Shown one piece after another: positions 8,628-18,700 of a stretch of DNA of 64,000 nt. A program made the position numbers and the translations under genes. The notes beneath the pieces were generated by a model. That model worked only from the letters and a program-made list of their open reading frames with translations. It did no database searches and had not been told where the DNA came from. The stretch comes from Plantimonas leprariae. GTDB lineage: Bacteria; Pseudomonadota; Alphaproteobacteria; Rhizobiales; Rhizobiaceae. Location of the stretch: assembly GCF_008802405.1 (NCBI RefSeq), contig NZ_VZDO01000004.1, positions 62,001 through 126,000 on the forward strand, read 5' to 3'. The first letter of the stretch is position 1, and each line of letters begins with the position of its first letter.

Positions 8628-9818
8628 TTGATCGCAGCCGCCGACCGCAGCCGTCTGCTCCGGCGGCAGGTATTCTTCTGGAGCATTGCGGCCCTGCTGC
8701 TGGTGGTGCTGCTCTTCGTTTTCTCGTCGGTGCTCCTGCCTTTCGTCCTGGCGATGTGCATCGCCTATTTCCTCGACCCCGTCGCCGACGCCTTCGAGCG
8801 CATGGGTCTCTCGCGGCTCGTCTCGACGCTGCTCATCCTTGTCCTGTTCGTGCTGATCGTCGCGGCGGCGCTGCTCGTCGTCGTGCCGGTGATCGTCAAC
8901 CAGATCAACAGTTTCGCGGAAAATCTTCCGAAATACCTGCAGAAGCTGCAGGGGCTGGCGGCCGAGTTGCGGCAGGGGCGGCTCGCATGGCTGTTCAAGA
9001 CCGATCCCAGCCAGTTGCAGCAGGATTTCGCCGGCATGTTCGGCCAGGCGAGCTCTATCGCCAGCTCGGTGCTCGGCTCGCTCTGGTCGTCGAGCCTGGC
9101 GCTGGTCAACTTCCTGTCGCTGTTCGTGGTGACGCCGGTGGTCGCCTTCTACCTCTTGCTCGACTGGGACAGGATGATCGCCAAGGTGGATAGCTGGGTC
9201 CCGCGCCAGCACGTCCATACGGTGCGGCGCCTTGCGCACGAGATCGATCGTTCCGTCGCGGGGTTCGTGCGCGGGCAGGGGAGTCTCTGCCTCATCCTCG
9301 GCAGCTACTACGCGCTCGGCCTCAGCCTGATCGGCCTGAACTTCGGCCTGCTGATCGGCCTTTTCGCCGGCATCATCTCCTTCATCCCCTATGTCGGCTC
9401 GCTGACCGGTCTGATCCTCGCGCTCGGCGTCGCGCTGGTGCAGTTCTGGCCGGACTGGATCTGGATCGCCGCGACGCTGGCGGTGTTCTTCTCGGGCCAG
9501 TTCATCGAGGGCAACATCCTGCAGCCGAAGCTCGTCGGTGCGTCGGTCGGTCTGCATCCCGTCTGGCTGATGTTCGCGCTCTTCGCCTTCGGCGCGCTGT
9601 TCGGCTTCGTCGGCCTCCTGATCGCCGTTCCGGCCGCGGCGGCAGTGGGGGTGCTGATGCGTTTCGCCATCCAGCAGTACATGCAGAGCGAGATGTATTT
9701 CGGGCGCGTGTCGCAGACGATCGACCCGCATATGGCGACGGTCGAGAGCGGTCCCGCCCGCGCGGCGCTGGAGGCCGAGTTCGTGCCGGACGCCACGCGG
9801 CAGCCGCAGGGCGAATGA
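8628..9818 (+). CDS. AI-2E family (PerM-type) membrane permease
   Basis: A 396-residue polytopic inner-membrane protein of the AI-2E transporter/PerM family. An N-terminal pair of hydrophobic helices (about residues 13-60) is followed by the large soluble-like loop containing 'INSFAENLPKYLQKLQG'. Several C-terminal transmembrane helices follow, with the conserved segments 'GFVRGQGSLCLILGSYY', 'IPYVGSLTGLI' and 'FIEGNILQPKLVGASVGLHP'. I take TTG at 8628 as start, since GGGAG lies 7 bases upstream; no in-frame ATG gives a family-length N-terminus. It overlaps hdaA by 4 bases. The transported substrate is not predictable; the family name does not establish AI-2 export. Confidence 0.87.
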   Translation: MIAAADRSRLLRRQVFFWSIAALLLVVLLFVFSSVLLPFVLAMCIAYFLDPVADAFERMGLSRLVSTLLILVLFVLIVAAALLVVVPVIVNQINSFAENLPKYLQKLQGLAAELRQGRLAWLFKTDPSQLQQDFAGMFGQASSIASSVLGSLWSSSLALVNFLSLFVVTPVVAFYLLLDWDRMIAKVDSWVPRQHVHTVRRLAHEIDRSVAGFVRGQGSLCLILGSYYALGLSLIGLNFGLLIGLFAGIISFIPYVGSLTGLILALGVALVQFWPDWIWIAATLAVFFSGQFIEGNILQPKLVGASVGLHPVWLMFALFAFGALFGFVGLLIAVPAAAAVGVLMRFAIQQYMQSEMYFGRVSQTIDPHMATVESGPARAALEAEFVPDATRQPQGE

Positions 9819-10507
9819 CGCCCGGCCCGTCGCGACAGTTTCCGCTGGCGCTGCCGCATCGGCCCTCGCTGACGCGCGACGACCTGATCGTGACGAAAGC
9901 GAACCAGACAGCGGTCGCGGCGCTGGACGCCTGGCCGAACTGGCCGCACCCGGTGCTCCTCGTGGTCGGCCCGGAGGGTGCCGGCAAATCGCATCTCGCG
10001 GCGGCGTGGCGCGAGCTTGCCGGGGCCGCGGATTTCGATGGCCGCATCCCGGAAGCGCCCCAGCCCTTCGCGATCGTCATCGACGGGCTGGAGGACTGGA
10101 TCGACCGCGAGCGCGAGCTTTTCGAGGTGTTGAACGCCGCGCGTCTTGGCGGCGGCTTCGTGATGGCGACGGCGCGGCGCGCGCCGGCGGTGCTGTCCCT
10201 CCGCCTGCCCGATCTTCGCTCGCGCCTCCGTGCCGCGACGCAGGTTCAGATCGCCGAGCCGGACGACGCCTTGCTGCGCGGCGTCCTCCACAAGCACTTC
10301 GCCGATCGCCAACTGGCGGTCGATGCCCGACTCGTGGACTATATGGCCGAGCGGATGGAGCGCTCGCTCGGGGCAGCCCTCCGGATCGCCGGCGAGGTTG
10401 ACCGCGAAGCGCTGGCCTCGAAGGAGAAGGTGACGCGCGGCCTGATCCGGCGCATCCTCGGCGAGGAGGAGCGCGCGCGGCATGATGGCGCCGGGAACGA
10501 CGCCTGA
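9815..10507 (+). CDS. hdaA: DnaA-like regulatory ATPase (Hda/HdaA)
   Basis: A 230-residue AAA+ protein related to DnaA but lacking its DNA-binding domain. It has the typical start '[19 protein letters not shown]', a Walker A 'GPEGAGKSH' (residues 52-60), '[11 protein letters not shown]' in the Walker B position and an arginine-rich sensor segment '[12 protein letters not shown]'. Hda/HdaA promotes hydrolysis of DnaA-bound ATP together with the sliding clamp and so prevents over-initiation. The 'QFPLAL' N-terminus resembles a clamp-binding motif. ATGA overlap with the permease; the permease-hdaA-ppk order is frequent in alphaproteobacteria. Confidence 0.88.
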   Translation: MTPGPSRQFPLALPHRPSLTRDDLIVTKANQTAVAALDAWPNWPHPVLLVVGPEGAGKSHLAAAWRELAGAADFDGRIPEAPQPFAIVIDGLEDWIDRERELFEVLNAARLGGGFVMATARRAPAVLSLRLPDLRSRLRAATQVQIAEPDDALLRGVLHKHFADRQLAVDARLVDYMAERMERSLGAALRIAGEVDREALASKEKVTRGLIRRILGEEERARHDGAGNDA

Positions 10508-10530
10508 CGGGAAAGGGAAAGGCCGAATCG

Positions 10531-12984
10531 GTGGATACGCCGCAGGACAGCGCAGAACTCAAGGAGACCGAAGCCGCCTCGCTCGCGACGGCAGGAGACG
10601 CGGCGCCCGCGAAGCCGAAGGCGCGCCGCCGGCTGCGGGCGGCGCCGACCCGGGAGCGTCGCTCGTCCCCGAAGGCAGCGGCCGCCGCGAAGACCCAGGC
10701 CGAGGCCGACAACCCCGTCGCGATGCTGCCGATGTCCGCCAAGCTGCCGGCCGTCAGCGTCGCCAGCATCAAGGAGCGGCTGGAGGCGAACTCCGTCGAG
10801 GCGATCCCGCCCGTGCTGGCGGAGCCGGTGACGGCCGACGCCGCGCCGCCGGCGGAACGCTTCATCAACCGCGAACTGTCCTGGCTGCAGTTCAACCGGC
10901 GCGTCCTGGAGGAGTCGCAGAACGAGGCGCATCCGCTGCTGGAACGCCTGCGCTTCCTCTCGATCTCGGCCGGCAATCTCGATGAGTTCTTCATGGTGCG
11001 CGTCGCGGGTCTCGCGGCGCAGGTCCGCGCCGGCCTGCAACTGAAGAGCGACGACGGCCTGACGCCGCAGGGCCAGCTCGACCGAGTGCTGGAGGAGGTG
11101 GATCGGCTGCAGGAGGAGCAGCAGGCCTCGCTCGCCGCGCTCGTCAAGGAACTCCGGAGCGCGCACATCCACATCGTCGCCGCGGGCGAATTGAAGAAGG
11201 ACGACCGCGCCTGGCTGGAGCAGCACTTCACCGAGGCGATCTTCCCGGTGCTGACGCCGCTTTCGGTCGACCCGTCGCACCCGTTCCCGTTCATTCCGAA
11301 TCTCGGCTTCTCGGTAGCGCTGGCGCTCGTCCGCGAGCGCGACGGCCAGAAGATGAGCGCGCTCCTGCGCCTGCCGGTGGCTCTGCCGCGCTTCGTCGAG
11401 ATGCCGCGGGTCCCGGACGACCCGAACACCTTCCGTTTCGTGCCGATCGAGAGCGTCGTGGCGCTGTTCATCGGCCGGCTCTTCCCCGGCTACAAGGTGC
11501 GCGGCTCCGGCACCTTCCGCATCATCCGCGACTCCGACATCGAAGTGGAGGAGGAGGCGGAAGATCTGGTGCGCGTGTTCGAAACGGCGCTGAAGCGTCG
11601 GCGGCGCGGCAAGGTGATCCGAATCGAGTTCGATTCGCTGATGCCGGAGGATCTGCGCGAGTTCGTCGCTTCCGAGGCCGGCGTCTCGCGCTCGCGCATT
11701 TCGGTGATGGCCGGAATGCTGGCGCTGGAATCGGTCTCGCAGATCGTCAAATGCCCGCGCGACGACCTGAAGTTCGTTCCCTACAACCCGCGCTTCCCGG
11801 AGCGCATCCGCGAGCACGGCGGCGACTGTTTCGCGGCGATCCGCGAGAAGGACATCGTCGTCCACCACCCCTACGAGAGCTTCGACGTGGTGGCGCAGTT
11901 CCTGCGGCAGGCGGCGGGCGATCCGAACGTCGTCGCGATCCGCCAGACGCTCTACCGGACCTCGGCCGATTCGCCGATCGTGCGGGCGCTGGTGGACGCC
12001 GCCGAGGCCGGCAAGTCGGTGACGGCGCTGGTGGAGATCAAGGCGCGCTTCGACGAGGAGGCCAATATCCGCTGGGCGCGCGACATGGAGCGCGCCGGCG
12101 TGCAGGTCGTGTTCGGCTTCATCGAGAAGAAGACGCACGCCAAGCTCAGCCACGTCGTCCGGCGCGAGGAAGGGCGCATCCAGAACTACGTGCATCTCGG
12201 CACGGGCAACTACCACCCGATCACCGCGAAGATCTACACCGACCTCAGCTACTTCACGGCCGATCCGGTGATCGCGCACGACGTGCTGCTGATCTTCAAC
12301 TACATCACCGGCTACGCCGAGCCGACCGGACTTCGGAAGCTCGCGGTGTCGCCGCTGAACATGCGCCGGCGCATCCTCGACGAGATCGCCGCCGAGGTGG
12401 AGCACGTGAAGGCCGGCCGCCCCGGCCAGATCTGGATGAAGATGAACTCGCTGGTCGATGCCGAGATCATCGACGCGCTCTACGCGGCGAGCGGGGCCGG
12501 GGTCGAGATCGACCTCATCGTGCGCGGCATCTGCTGCCTGCGCCCGCGCGTCGCCGGGCTGTCGGAGAACATCCGCGTCAAGTCGATCGTCGGACGGTTC
12601 CTGGAGCACAGCCGCATCTACTGCTTCGGCAACGGCGTCGGCTTGCCTTCGGACCAAGCGACCGTCTACATGAGTTCCGCCGATCTGATGCCGCGCAACC
12701 TCGACCGCCGGGTGGAAGTGATGGTGCCGATCACCAATCCGACCGTGCACAGTCAGGTCCTGTCGCAGATCATGCTCGGCAACATCCTCGACAACCAGCA
12801 GAGCTGGTCGGTCCTGTCCGACGGAACCTCGCGGCGCATCGTACCCTCCGCGAAGGAACAGCCCTTCAATACGCAGCGCTACTTCATGACCAACCCCAGC
12901 CTCTCGGGCCGCGGCAAGGCGTTGAAGTCCGACGCGCCCAGACTGATCGCAAGGCAGCGTGCAGAACATTCCCGCTATGACTGA
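10531..12984 (+). CDS. ppk: Polyphosphate kinase 1
   Basis: PPK1 reversibly polymerises the gamma-phosphate of ATP into inorganic polyphosphate at the membrane. The conserved body begins at about residue 108 ('[19 protein letters not shown]') and contains the autophosphorylated histidine near residue 555 ('[10 protein letters not shown]') and phospholipase D-like domains ('[12 protein letters not shown]', '[10 protein letters not shown]'). The GTG at 10531 gives 817 residues, about 100 more than the family norm. The extra N-terminus is Ala/Lys/Arg-rich and low-complexity, so the true start may be internal. The ppx gene begins inside its 3' end, so polymer synthesis and hydrolysis are encoded together. 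Confidence 0.94.
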   Translation: MDTPQDSAELKETEAASLATAGDAAPAKPKARRRLRAAPTRERRSSPKAAAAAKTQAEADNPVAMLPMSAKLPAVSVASIKERLEANSVEAIPPVLAEPVTADAAPPAERFINRELSWLQFNRRVLEESQNEAHPLLERLRFLSISAGNLDEFFMVRVAGLAAQVRAGLQLKSDDGLTPQGQLDRVLEEVDRLQEEQQASLAALVKELRSAHIHIVAAGELKKDDRAWLEQHFTEAIFPVLTPLSVDPSHPFPFIPNLGFSVALALVRERDGQKMSALLRLPVALPRFVEMPRVPDDPNTFRFVPIESVVALFIGRLFPGYKVRGSGTFRIIRDSDIEVEEEAEDLVRVFETALKRRRRGKVIRIEFDSLMPEDLREFVASEAGVSRSRISVMAGMLALESVSQIVKCPRDDLKFVPYNPRFPERIREHGGDCFAAIREKDIVVHHPYESFDVVAQFLRQAAGDPNVVAIRQTLYRTSADSPIVRALVDAAEAGKSVTALVEIKARFDEEANIRWARDMERAGVQVVFGFIEKKTHAKLSHVVRREEGRIQNYVHLGTGNYHPITAKIYTDLSYFTADPVIAHDVLLIFNYITGYAEPTGLRKLAVSPLNMRRRILDEIAAEVEHVKAGRPGQIWMKMNSLVDAEIIDALYAASGAGVEIDLIVRGICCLRPRVAGLSENIRVKSIVGRFLEHSRIYCFGNGVGLPSDQATVYMSSADLMPRNLDRRVEVMVPITNPTVHSQVLSQIMLGNILDNQQSWSVLSDGTSRRIVPSAKEQPFNTQRYFMTNPSLSGRGKALKSDAPRLIARQRAEHSRYD

Positions 12985-14491
12985 TGCGCCGGCGCAGGGG
13001 CGCATCATGGGCCGCGAGCCGGTGGCCGTGGTCGATATCGGCTCGAACTCGGTCCGCCTCGTTCTCTACGAGGGGAACGTGCGCGCGCTCACCATGCTGT
13101 TCAACGAGAAGATCCTGTCGGGTCTCGGCAAGGGCATCGCGCAGACGAATCGGCTCGACGAGAAGTCGGTGGCGAGCGCGATCGCGGCGCTGAAGCGCTT
13201 CCGCAAGCTGATCGATCAGTCGGGCGTCACCGAGGTGCATCCGCTGGCGACGGCGGCGGCGCGCGAGGCGACGAACGGGCCGGAATTCGTCGCGGCCGCC
13301 GAGGAGGCGATCGGCACGCCGATCCGCATCCTGTCCGGCCAGGACGAGGCGTTCTACGCGGCGCAGGGCGTCGTCGCCGGCTTCCACGCGCCGAACGGCG
13401 TCGCCGGCGATCTCGGCGGCGGCAGCCTCGAACTCGTCGACATCGCGTCCGGCAAGATCGGGCGCGGCCTGACGCTGCCGCTCGGGGGCCTCCGCCTGCA
13501 GGACCTGTCGGGCAACGACATCGGCAAGGCGCGCGGCATCGCCGATACGCTGGTCGCCTCCTGCGGCATGACGGGCAGGGCGGAGGGACGCGCCTTCTTC
13601 GCGGTCGGGGGCACGTGGCGCAACCTCGCGAAGCTGCACATGGAGCAGCGGAAGTATCCGCTGCACGTGATGCACGGCTATTCGATGCCGGCCGGCGAGT
13701 GGACCGGTTTCCTCGATGCGGTCGCGAAGGGCGATCCCGACAAGCTGCCGGGCATCGCCGCGGTGTCGAAACCGCGCCGGGCGCTGCTCGCCTTCGGCGC
13801 GGTCGCGCTGCAGGCGGTGATCAAGCACCTGCGGCCTGCGACGGTCGTGCTCTCCTCGCTCGGCGTGCGCGAGGGCTACCTCCACACGCTCCTGGCCGAG
13901 GAGGAGCGCGAGAAGGACCCGCTGCTCGAAGCCGCCGAGGAATTCAACGTCCTCAGGTCCCGTTCGCCCGCCCATGCGCGCGAGCTGGTCGAATTCAGCC
14001 GCCGCAGCTTCGAGACGCTGCGGATCGACGAGACGCCGGAGGAGGAGCGCTTGCGCGCCGCGGCCTGCCTCCTGTCGGATGTCGGCTGGCGGGCGCATCC
14101 CGACTATCGCGGCGCGCAGAGCCTTTCCATGCTGACCCACGCGTCGCTGTCGGCGGTAGATCATGCGGGCCGGGCCTATCTCGGACTCGCGAACTACTAT
14201 CGGCACGAGGGCGACTTCGAGCAGACCGTGATCCCGGAGGTCCACGCGCTGGCCGGCGCGGCGCTGATGGAGAAGGCGAAGCACATCGCGGCCCTGTTCC
14301 GCGTCGCCTACATCCTGACCGCCTCGACGCCCGGCATCCTGAACCGGCTGCGCTGGCGGCAGGACCCGCGCGGCGGCTTCACGCTGGTGCTGCCGCGGGA
14401 TCTTGCCGGCCTCGTCAGCGAGAAGCCGCTGGCGCGGCTTGAAAGCTTCGCGCGGGTGGTCGACCGGAAGCTGCGGCTCGACGTCGGATGA
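12977..14491 (+). CDS. ppx: Exopolyphosphatase (Ppx/GppA family)
   Basis: Ppx processively hydrolyses polyphosphate (and, in some members, pppGpp). The protein has the ASKHA-fold signatures: '[18 protein letters not shown]' as phosphate loop 1, '[15 protein letters not shown]' with '[12 protein letters not shown]', and '[13 protein letters not shown]' as the second loop. A C-terminal HD-like helical region follows from about residue 300. The start is uncertain: ATG at 12977 overlaps ppk by 8 bases, while an in-frame GTG at 12959 adds six residues and has AAGG upstream. About 504 residues. The overlap implies coupling with ppk. Confidence 0.93.
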   Translation: MTDAPAQGRIMGREPVAVVDIGSNSVRLVLYEGNVRALTMLFNEKILSGLGKGIAQTNRLDEKSVASAIAALKRFRKLIDQSGVTEVHPLATAAAREATNGPEFVAAAEEAIGTPIRILSGQDEAFYAAQGVVAGFHAPNGVAGDLGGGSLELVDIASGKIGRGLTLPLGGLRLQDLSGNDIGKARGIADTLVASCGMTGRAEGRAFFAVGGTWRNLAKLHMEQRKYPLHVMHGYSMPAGEWTGFLDAVAKGDPDKLPGIAAVSKPRRALLAFGAVALQAVIKHLRPATVVLSSLGVREGYLHTLLAEEEREKDPLLEAAEEFNVLRSRSPAHARELVEFSRRSFETLRIDETPEEERLRAAACLLSDVGWRAHPDYRGAQSLSMLTHASLSAVDHAGRAYLGLANYYRHEGDFEQTVIPEVHALAGAALMEKAKHIAALFRVAYILTASTPGILNRLRWRQDPRGGFTLVLPRDLAGLVSEKPLARLESFARVVDRKLRLDVG

Positions 14492-14754
14492 CCGCGCCCT
14501 GGCTGCGCTGGCTGTCGCTCTTCGTCGGGATCGGGGTCGGCGTGTCGCTCTTCCTCGGCTGGAAGTGGTACGCCTACGTCACCAACACGACCTCGCCCTA
14601 CGACGAGGTCGGGATCGAGCTGAACAACACGGTACCGCAGGGGATGCGCGACTGGGGCTGCGCGCGGCTGCAGGCGAGCTTCGCCGGCGCGGTGCCGCCC
14701 TACGGCTGCGCCGGACCGGACGGGGGCTGGAGGGTATCCCCGCCCGGCCCCTGA
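14488..14754 (+). CDS. Small single-pass membrane hypothetical protein
   Basis: An 88-residue protein whose ATG overlaps the ppx stop codon as ATGA. Residues 7-31 form one hydrophobic helix ('WLSLFVGIGVGVSLFLGWKWY'), followed by a short extracytoplasmic tail containing two cysteines ('DWGCARLQ', 'PPYGCAGP') that could pair. No named domain is recognised. Its coupling to ppk-ppx suggests co-expression with polyphosphate metabolism, but that is only inference from position. It is convergent with rnd, whose stop lies 7 bases away. Confidence 0.7.
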   Translation: MTAPWLRWLSLFVGIGVGVSLFLGWKWYAYVTNTTSPYDEVGIELNNTVPQGMRDWGCARLQASFAGAVPPYGCAGPDGGWRVSPPGP

Positions 14755-14760
14755 CCGCTG

Positions 14761-15912
14761 CTACAGGCTGACGACCGCCACCTTGCCGTTTCGGAAGCAA
14801 AGAGCGGCGCGGCCGGCGAGGAGATCGAGCGCGCGGTCGCCGAAGAGCTTGCGCCGCCAGCCTTGCATCGCCGGAACGTCGGCTTTCGCGCCCTCGGCGG
14901 CCAGCTTCTCCAGATCGTCGGTCGAGGTGATCAGCTTCGCCGCGACGCCTTCCTCGTCCACGACGATCTTCAGGAGCACCTTGAGGAACTCCACCGCCGC
15001 TGCCGTGCCTTCCGGGTAGTTCGGCTGGCGCGGGATCGGCGGCAGCTCGCTCTTCGGGATCGCGAAGGCTCTTGCGACCGCCGCCAGTAGCTGCGCGCCG
15101 GCGCTGGAGCGCTCGAAGCCCTTCGGCAGGGCGCGCAGCCTGGCCATCGCCGCTTCGTCGCGCGGCTGCTGCTGCGCGATCTCGTAGAGCGCGTCGTCCT
15201 TGATGATGCGCCCGCGCGGCACGTTGCGGCTCCGCGCCTCGCGCTCGCGCCACGCCGCCACTTCCTTGAGAACGGCGAGCTCGATCGGCTTGCGAGCCCG
15301 CATCTTCAGCCGCTTCCAGGCGTCGTCCGGGTGGACGTCGTAGACGTCCGGCGACGCGAGGATCGCCATCTCCTCGTCGAGCCAGCGCTCGCGGCCCTCC
15401 GCCTCGATGCGCCCCTTCAGGACGCGGTAGACGTCGCGCAGATACGTCACGTCGGCCAGCGCGTAGGAAAGCTGCTGGTCGGACAGCGGCCGCCGCCGCC
15501 AGTCGGTGAAGCGCGAGGTCTTGTCGATCCGCCCGTCGGTGGTGCGCGCTACGAGCTGGTCGTAGGCAACCGATTCGCCGAAGCCGCAGACCATCGCCGC
15601 GACCTGGCTGTCGAACAGCGGCGCGGGCACGCTGCCGCTCAGCTTATAGATGATCTCGATGTCCTGCCGCGCGGCGTGAAACACCTTCACCACCTTCTCG
15701 TCGCGCATCAGCGCGAAGAAGGGCGCGAGGTCGATGCCCTCCGCCATCGGGTCGACCAGCACGGCGAGGTCGTCGGAGGCCATCTGCACCAGGCATAGCT
15801 CCGGCCAGAAGGTGGTTTCGCGGATGAACTCGGTGTCGACGGTGACGAAGGGCGCTTCGGCCAGCGTCCGGCAGGCCGCGGCGAGTTCCGCCGTGGTTGT
15901 GATCGGTGTCAT
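14761..15912 (-). CDS. rnd: Ribonuclease D
   Basis: RNase D is a 3'-5' exoribonuclease that trims tRNA and other structured RNA 3' ends. The 383-residue protein has the DEDDy exonuclease domain: D26 and E28 in 'FVTVDTEFIRET', a conserved Asp in 'FHAARQDIEIIY', and Tyr plus Asp in 'LSYALADVTYLRDVY'. The C-terminal half holds an HRDC helical domain ('RKPIELAVLKEVAAWREREA') for RNA binding. Length and order are normal. It is divergent from aspS, a common alphaproteobacterial arrangement. Confidence 0.95.
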   Translation of the reverse strand: MTPITTTAELAAACRTLAEAPFVTVDTEFIRETTFWPELCLVQMASDDLAVLVDPMAEGIDLAPFFALMRDEKVVKVFHAARQDIEIIYKLSGSVPAPLFDSQVAAMVCGFGESVAYDQLVARTTDGRIDKTSRFTDWRRRPLSDQQLSYALADVTYLRDVYRVLKGRIEAEGRERWLDEEMAILASPDVYDVHPDDAWKRLKMRARKPIELAVLKEVAAWREREARSRNVPRGRIIKDDALYEIAQQQPRDEAAMARLRALPKGFERSSAGAQLLAAVARAFAIPKSELPPIPRQPNYPEGTAAAVEFLKVLLKIVVDEEGVAAKLITSTDDLEKLAAEGAKADVPAMQGWRRKLFGDRALDLLAGRAALCFRNGKVAVVSL

Positions 15913-15955
15913 GCGTGCTCCATAAACGAAGCATCGCGCCCGAGGGAAGCGAACC

Positions 15956-15984
15956 TTGACATGGGCCGCGATTGACGTGTTCTT
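15956..15984 (+). promoter_or_regulatory. Candidate aspS promoter
   Basis: A perfect -35 hexamer TTGACA (15956-15961) is followed 17 bases later by GTTCTT, a weak -10, about 70-80 bases before the aspS start. The -35 match is good and the spacing ideal, but the -10 is poor, so this is a tentative call. Confidence 0.3.
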
Positions 15985-16067
15985 CGCGCCGACTTTCGGC
16001 GGCGCTCCGGCTCGGATCGCTGCTCAAACGCCTCGCCGGACCGATCGAGGCTGAAATGGATTCGCCG

Positions 16068-17858
16068 ATGCACCGCTACCGCACGCATACCTGCGCCGCC
16101 CTTCGCGAGACCGATGTCGGCTCCGACGTGCGCCTGTCCGGCTGGGTGCACCGGGTGCGCGACCACGGTGGCCTCCTGTTCATCGACCTGCGCGACCACT
16201 ACGGCCTGACGCAGATCGTGGTCGATCCCGATTCCGCCGGCTTCGCCACCGCCGAGCGCCTGCGCTCCGAATGGGTGGTGCGGGTCGACGGCCGCGTGAA
16301 GGCTCGGACGCCCGAGACGGTGAACGCCAAGCTCGACACCGGCAAGGTGGAGGTCTTCGCCAGCGAGATCGAGGTCCTGTCCGAGGCGAAGGAACTGCCG
16401 CTCCCCGTTTTCGGCGAGCCGGACTATCCGGAGGACGTGCGGCTGAAGTACCGCTTCCTCGACCTTCGCCGCGAGACGCTGCACGCGAACATCGTGAAGC
16501 GCACGAAGATCATCGCCGCGATGCGCCGGCGGATGGGGGAGGCGGGCTTCACCGAGTTCTCGACGCCGATCCTCACGGCGTCCTCGCCGGAGGGCGCACG
16601 CGATTTCCTGGTGCCGAGCCGCATCCATCCCGGCACGTTCTACGCGCTGCCGCAGGCGCCGCAGCAGTACAAGCAGCTCATCATGATGAGCGGCTTCGAC
16701 CGCTATTTCCAGATCGCGCCCTGCTTCCGCGACGAGGATCCGCGCGCCGACCGCCTGCCGGGCGAGTTCTACCAGCTCGACGTGGAAATGAGCTTCGTCA
16801 CGCAGGACGACGTCTTCGCGGCGATGGAGCCGGTCATCCGCGGCGTCTTCGAGGACTTCGCCGACGGCAAGCCGGTGACGCAGAAGTTTCCGCGCATTCC
16901 CTACGCCGAGGCGATGCGCAAATACGGCTCGGACAAACCGGATCTGCGCAACCCGATCGAGATGCGGGCGGTGACCGAGCACTTCGCCGGCTCCGGCTTC
17001 AAGGTCTTCGCGAACATGATCGCGGCCGACCCAGTGGTGGAGGTCTGGGCGATCCCGGCGAAGACCGGCGGCTCCCGAGCCTTCTGCGACCGCATGAACG
17101 CCTGGGCGCAGGGACAGGGGCAGCCGGGCCTCGGCTATATCTTCTGGCGCAGCGAGAACGGTGCGCTGGAAGGCGCGGGACCGCTCGCTAAAAACATCGG
17201 GCCGGAGCGGACGGAAGCCGTCCGCACCCAGCTCGGCCTCGACGCGGGCGACGCCTGCTTCTTCGTCGCGGGCCTGCCGAAGAACTTCGTCGCCTTCGCG
17301 GGACAGGCGCGGACGCAGGTCGGCGAGGAGCTGAACCTCGTCGACCGCGACCGGTTCGAGCTCGCCTGGGTGGTCGATTTCCCGTTCTACGAGTGGAACG
17401 AGGACGAGAAGAAGATCGACTTTTCGCACAACCCGTTCTCGATGCCGCAGGGCGGCATGGAAGCGCTGGAAGGCGGCGATCCGCTGTCGATTAAGGCGTT
17501 CCAGTACGACATCACCTGCAACGGCTTCGAGATCGCCAGCGGCGGCATCCGCAACCAGTTGCCGGACGTGATGGTGAAGGCGTTCGAACTCGCCGGTTAC
17601 AGCCGCATCGACGTGGAAGAGCGGTTCGGCGGCATGTTCCGCGCCTTCCAGTACGGCGCGCCGCCGCACGGCGGCATGGCGGCGGGCGTCGATCGCATCG
17701 TGATGCTGCTCTGCGGCACGCGCAACCTGCGCGAGATCACGATGTTCCCGATGAACCAGCAGGCCTACGATCTTCTCATGGCCGCCCCAGCGGAAGCGAC
17801 GCCCGCTCAACTGCGCGAACTCGGTATCCGCGTTGCACCTTCTACCTCGAAGGGATGA
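16068..17858 (+). CDS. aspS: Aspartyl-tRNA synthetase (probably non-discriminating)
   Basis: This class II synthetase charges tRNA-Asp with aspartate. Family members begin '[14 protein letters not shown]', so I use the ATG at 16068. An in-frame ATG at 16056 with GAGG five bases upstream is a credible alternative. The N-terminal OB-fold anticodon domain ('[22 protein letters not shown]') is followed by the class II core with '[20 protein letters not shown]', '[15 protein letters not shown]' (motif 2), a GAD insertion domain and motif 3 '[13 protein letters not shown]'. About 596 residues. Many alphaproteobacterial AspRS also mischarge tRNA-Asn for the GatCAB route; I infer that here from lineage only. 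Confidence 0.95.
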   Translation: MHRYRTHTCAALRETDVGSDVRLSGWVHRVRDHGGLLFIDLRDHYGLTQIVVDPDSAGFATAERLRSEWVVRVDGRVKARTPETVNAKLDTGKVEVFASEIEVLSEAKELPLPVFGEPDYPEDVRLKYRFLDLRRETLHANIVKRTKIIAAMRRRMGEAGFTEFSTPILTASSPEGARDFLVPSRIHPGTFYALPQAPQQYKQLIMMSGFDRYFQIAPCFRDEDPRADRLPGEFYQLDVEMSFVTQDDVFAAMEPVIRGVFEDFADGKPVTQKFPRIPYAEAMRKYGSDKPDLRNPIEMRAVTEHFAGSGFKVFANMIAADPVVEVWAIPAKTGGSRAFCDRMNAWAQGQGQPGLGYIFWRSENGALEGAGPLAKNIGPERTEAVRTQLGLDAGDACFFVAGLPKNFVAFAGQARTQVGEELNLVDRDRFELAWVVDFPFYEWNEDEKKIDFSHNPFSMPQGGMEALEGGDPLSIKAFQYDITCNGFEIASGGIRNQLPDVMVKAFELAGYSRIDVEERFGGMFRAFQYGAPPHGGMAAGVDRIVMLLCGTRNLREITMFPMNQQAYDLLMAAPAEATPAQLRELGIRVAPSTSKG

Positions 17859-17956
17859 AGAGAACGGTTGGAAACTTAACAATATTCAGCATCGCCGCAT
17901 CCAAAACGAAAAAGCCGCCGTATCTTCCTGCAAGTTGACGCATTGGGAGATGTGCG

Positions 17957-18700
17957 ATGCTGCAGGAATCGGCTGATTTATACTCGCGTCTGGTGTGTTC
18001 TGCTTCGCGTTCAAGCGTTCGAGGCATTGCCGTCGCTTCCATCTTGCTCGCCTCGGTTGTGGTTGCCGGTGCGCAGTCCGCGGGTGGCGGCGGTGCGTCG
18101 GGCGGTGGTGGCGCGTCCGGCGGCGGAGGGGCATCGGCCGGCGGTGGCGGGGCTTCGGCGGGTGGTGGCGGGGCTTCGGCCGGCGGCGCGGCGGCGGGAG
18201 GTGCCAGTGCCGCGGGTGGCGGCGTGACCGCAGCGCCGACCGCTCCGTCGCCGTCGACGCCCAACGTCACGAGCGCGGCGAATGCGCTCGGCTCCGGCGG
18301 CGGCTCCGCGCCCGGACAGGCCGGTCTCGCGCAGGAAAACAACTGGACCCTGCCGGTCACGCTCGACCCCGAGGCCGGCACCCAAGCCGGTAGCAGTTCG
18401 GCATCGACGCAGGCGACCGCGACCGCCGGCTCCACCAACCTCAATTCCGTCAATGCCGGCTCGGTCGCGACCTCCGGCAACCCGAACACCGCGTCCGCGA
18501 CGGGCGCGACGACGATCGGCAGCACGAGCGGCCGCGCCTCCACCGCGCCCGGCGCCCGCAACGACCGCCAGTCGATCGCCGGTGCGGGACGGCCGGAGGA
18601 TTTCCGCATTCCGGTGCCGGTGATCGGCGTCGACCTCGTCAGCATCCGCGGGGCGCTGTCGAACGGCTCCAGCGCGACCCCGAGCTCGGCGGGGAACTAA
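17957..18700 (+). CDS. Exported glycine/alanine/serine-repeat protein
   Basis: I do not recognise a family. The 247-residue product has a signal-peptide-like hydrophobic stretch at residues 23-40 ('GIAVASILLASVVVAGAQS') with an A-x-A cleavage motif. Next comes a 40-residue tract of tandem G-G-G-G-A-S(-A) units (residues 43-80), then a Ser/Thr/Ala/Asn-rich low-complexity region without cysteines. The C-terminal 50 residues look more ordered ('FRIPVPVIGVDLVSIRG'). The ATG at 17957 has GGGAG 7 bases upstream. Such composition suggests a flexible, surface-exposed or cell-wall-associated protein. The opposite-strand Pro/Ala-rich frame is its shadow. Confidence 0.72.
   Translation: MLQESADLYSRLVCSASRSSVRGIAVASILLASVVVAGAQSAGGGGASGGGGASGGGGASAGGGGASAGGGGASAGGAAAGGASAAGGGVTAAPTAPSPSTPNVTSAANALGSGGGSAPGQAGLAQENNWTLPVTLDPEAGTQAGSSSASTQATATAGSTNLNSVNAGSVATSGNPNTASATGATTIGSTSGRASTAPGARNDRQSIAGAGRPEDFRIPVPVIGVDLVSIRGALSNGSSATPSSAGN
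18083..18196 (+). repeat. Tandem GGGGAS-coding repeat
   Basis: Inside the exported protein gene, five to six imperfect 18-21 base units encode G-G-G-G-A-S or G-G-G-G-A-S-A. The units differ at synonymous positions (ggtggcggcggt, ggcggtggtggc, ggcggaggggca), so the amino-acid repeat is conserved better than the DNA. That favours selection on the protein over very recent slippage. Confidence 0.8.

Noticed and set aside
17842-18645. Minus-strand Pro/Ala-rich frame opposite the glycine-repeat gene
   Set aside because: Polyproline is the antisense reading of glycine repeats. The plus-strand frame has a ribosome site and signal peptide; this one does not.
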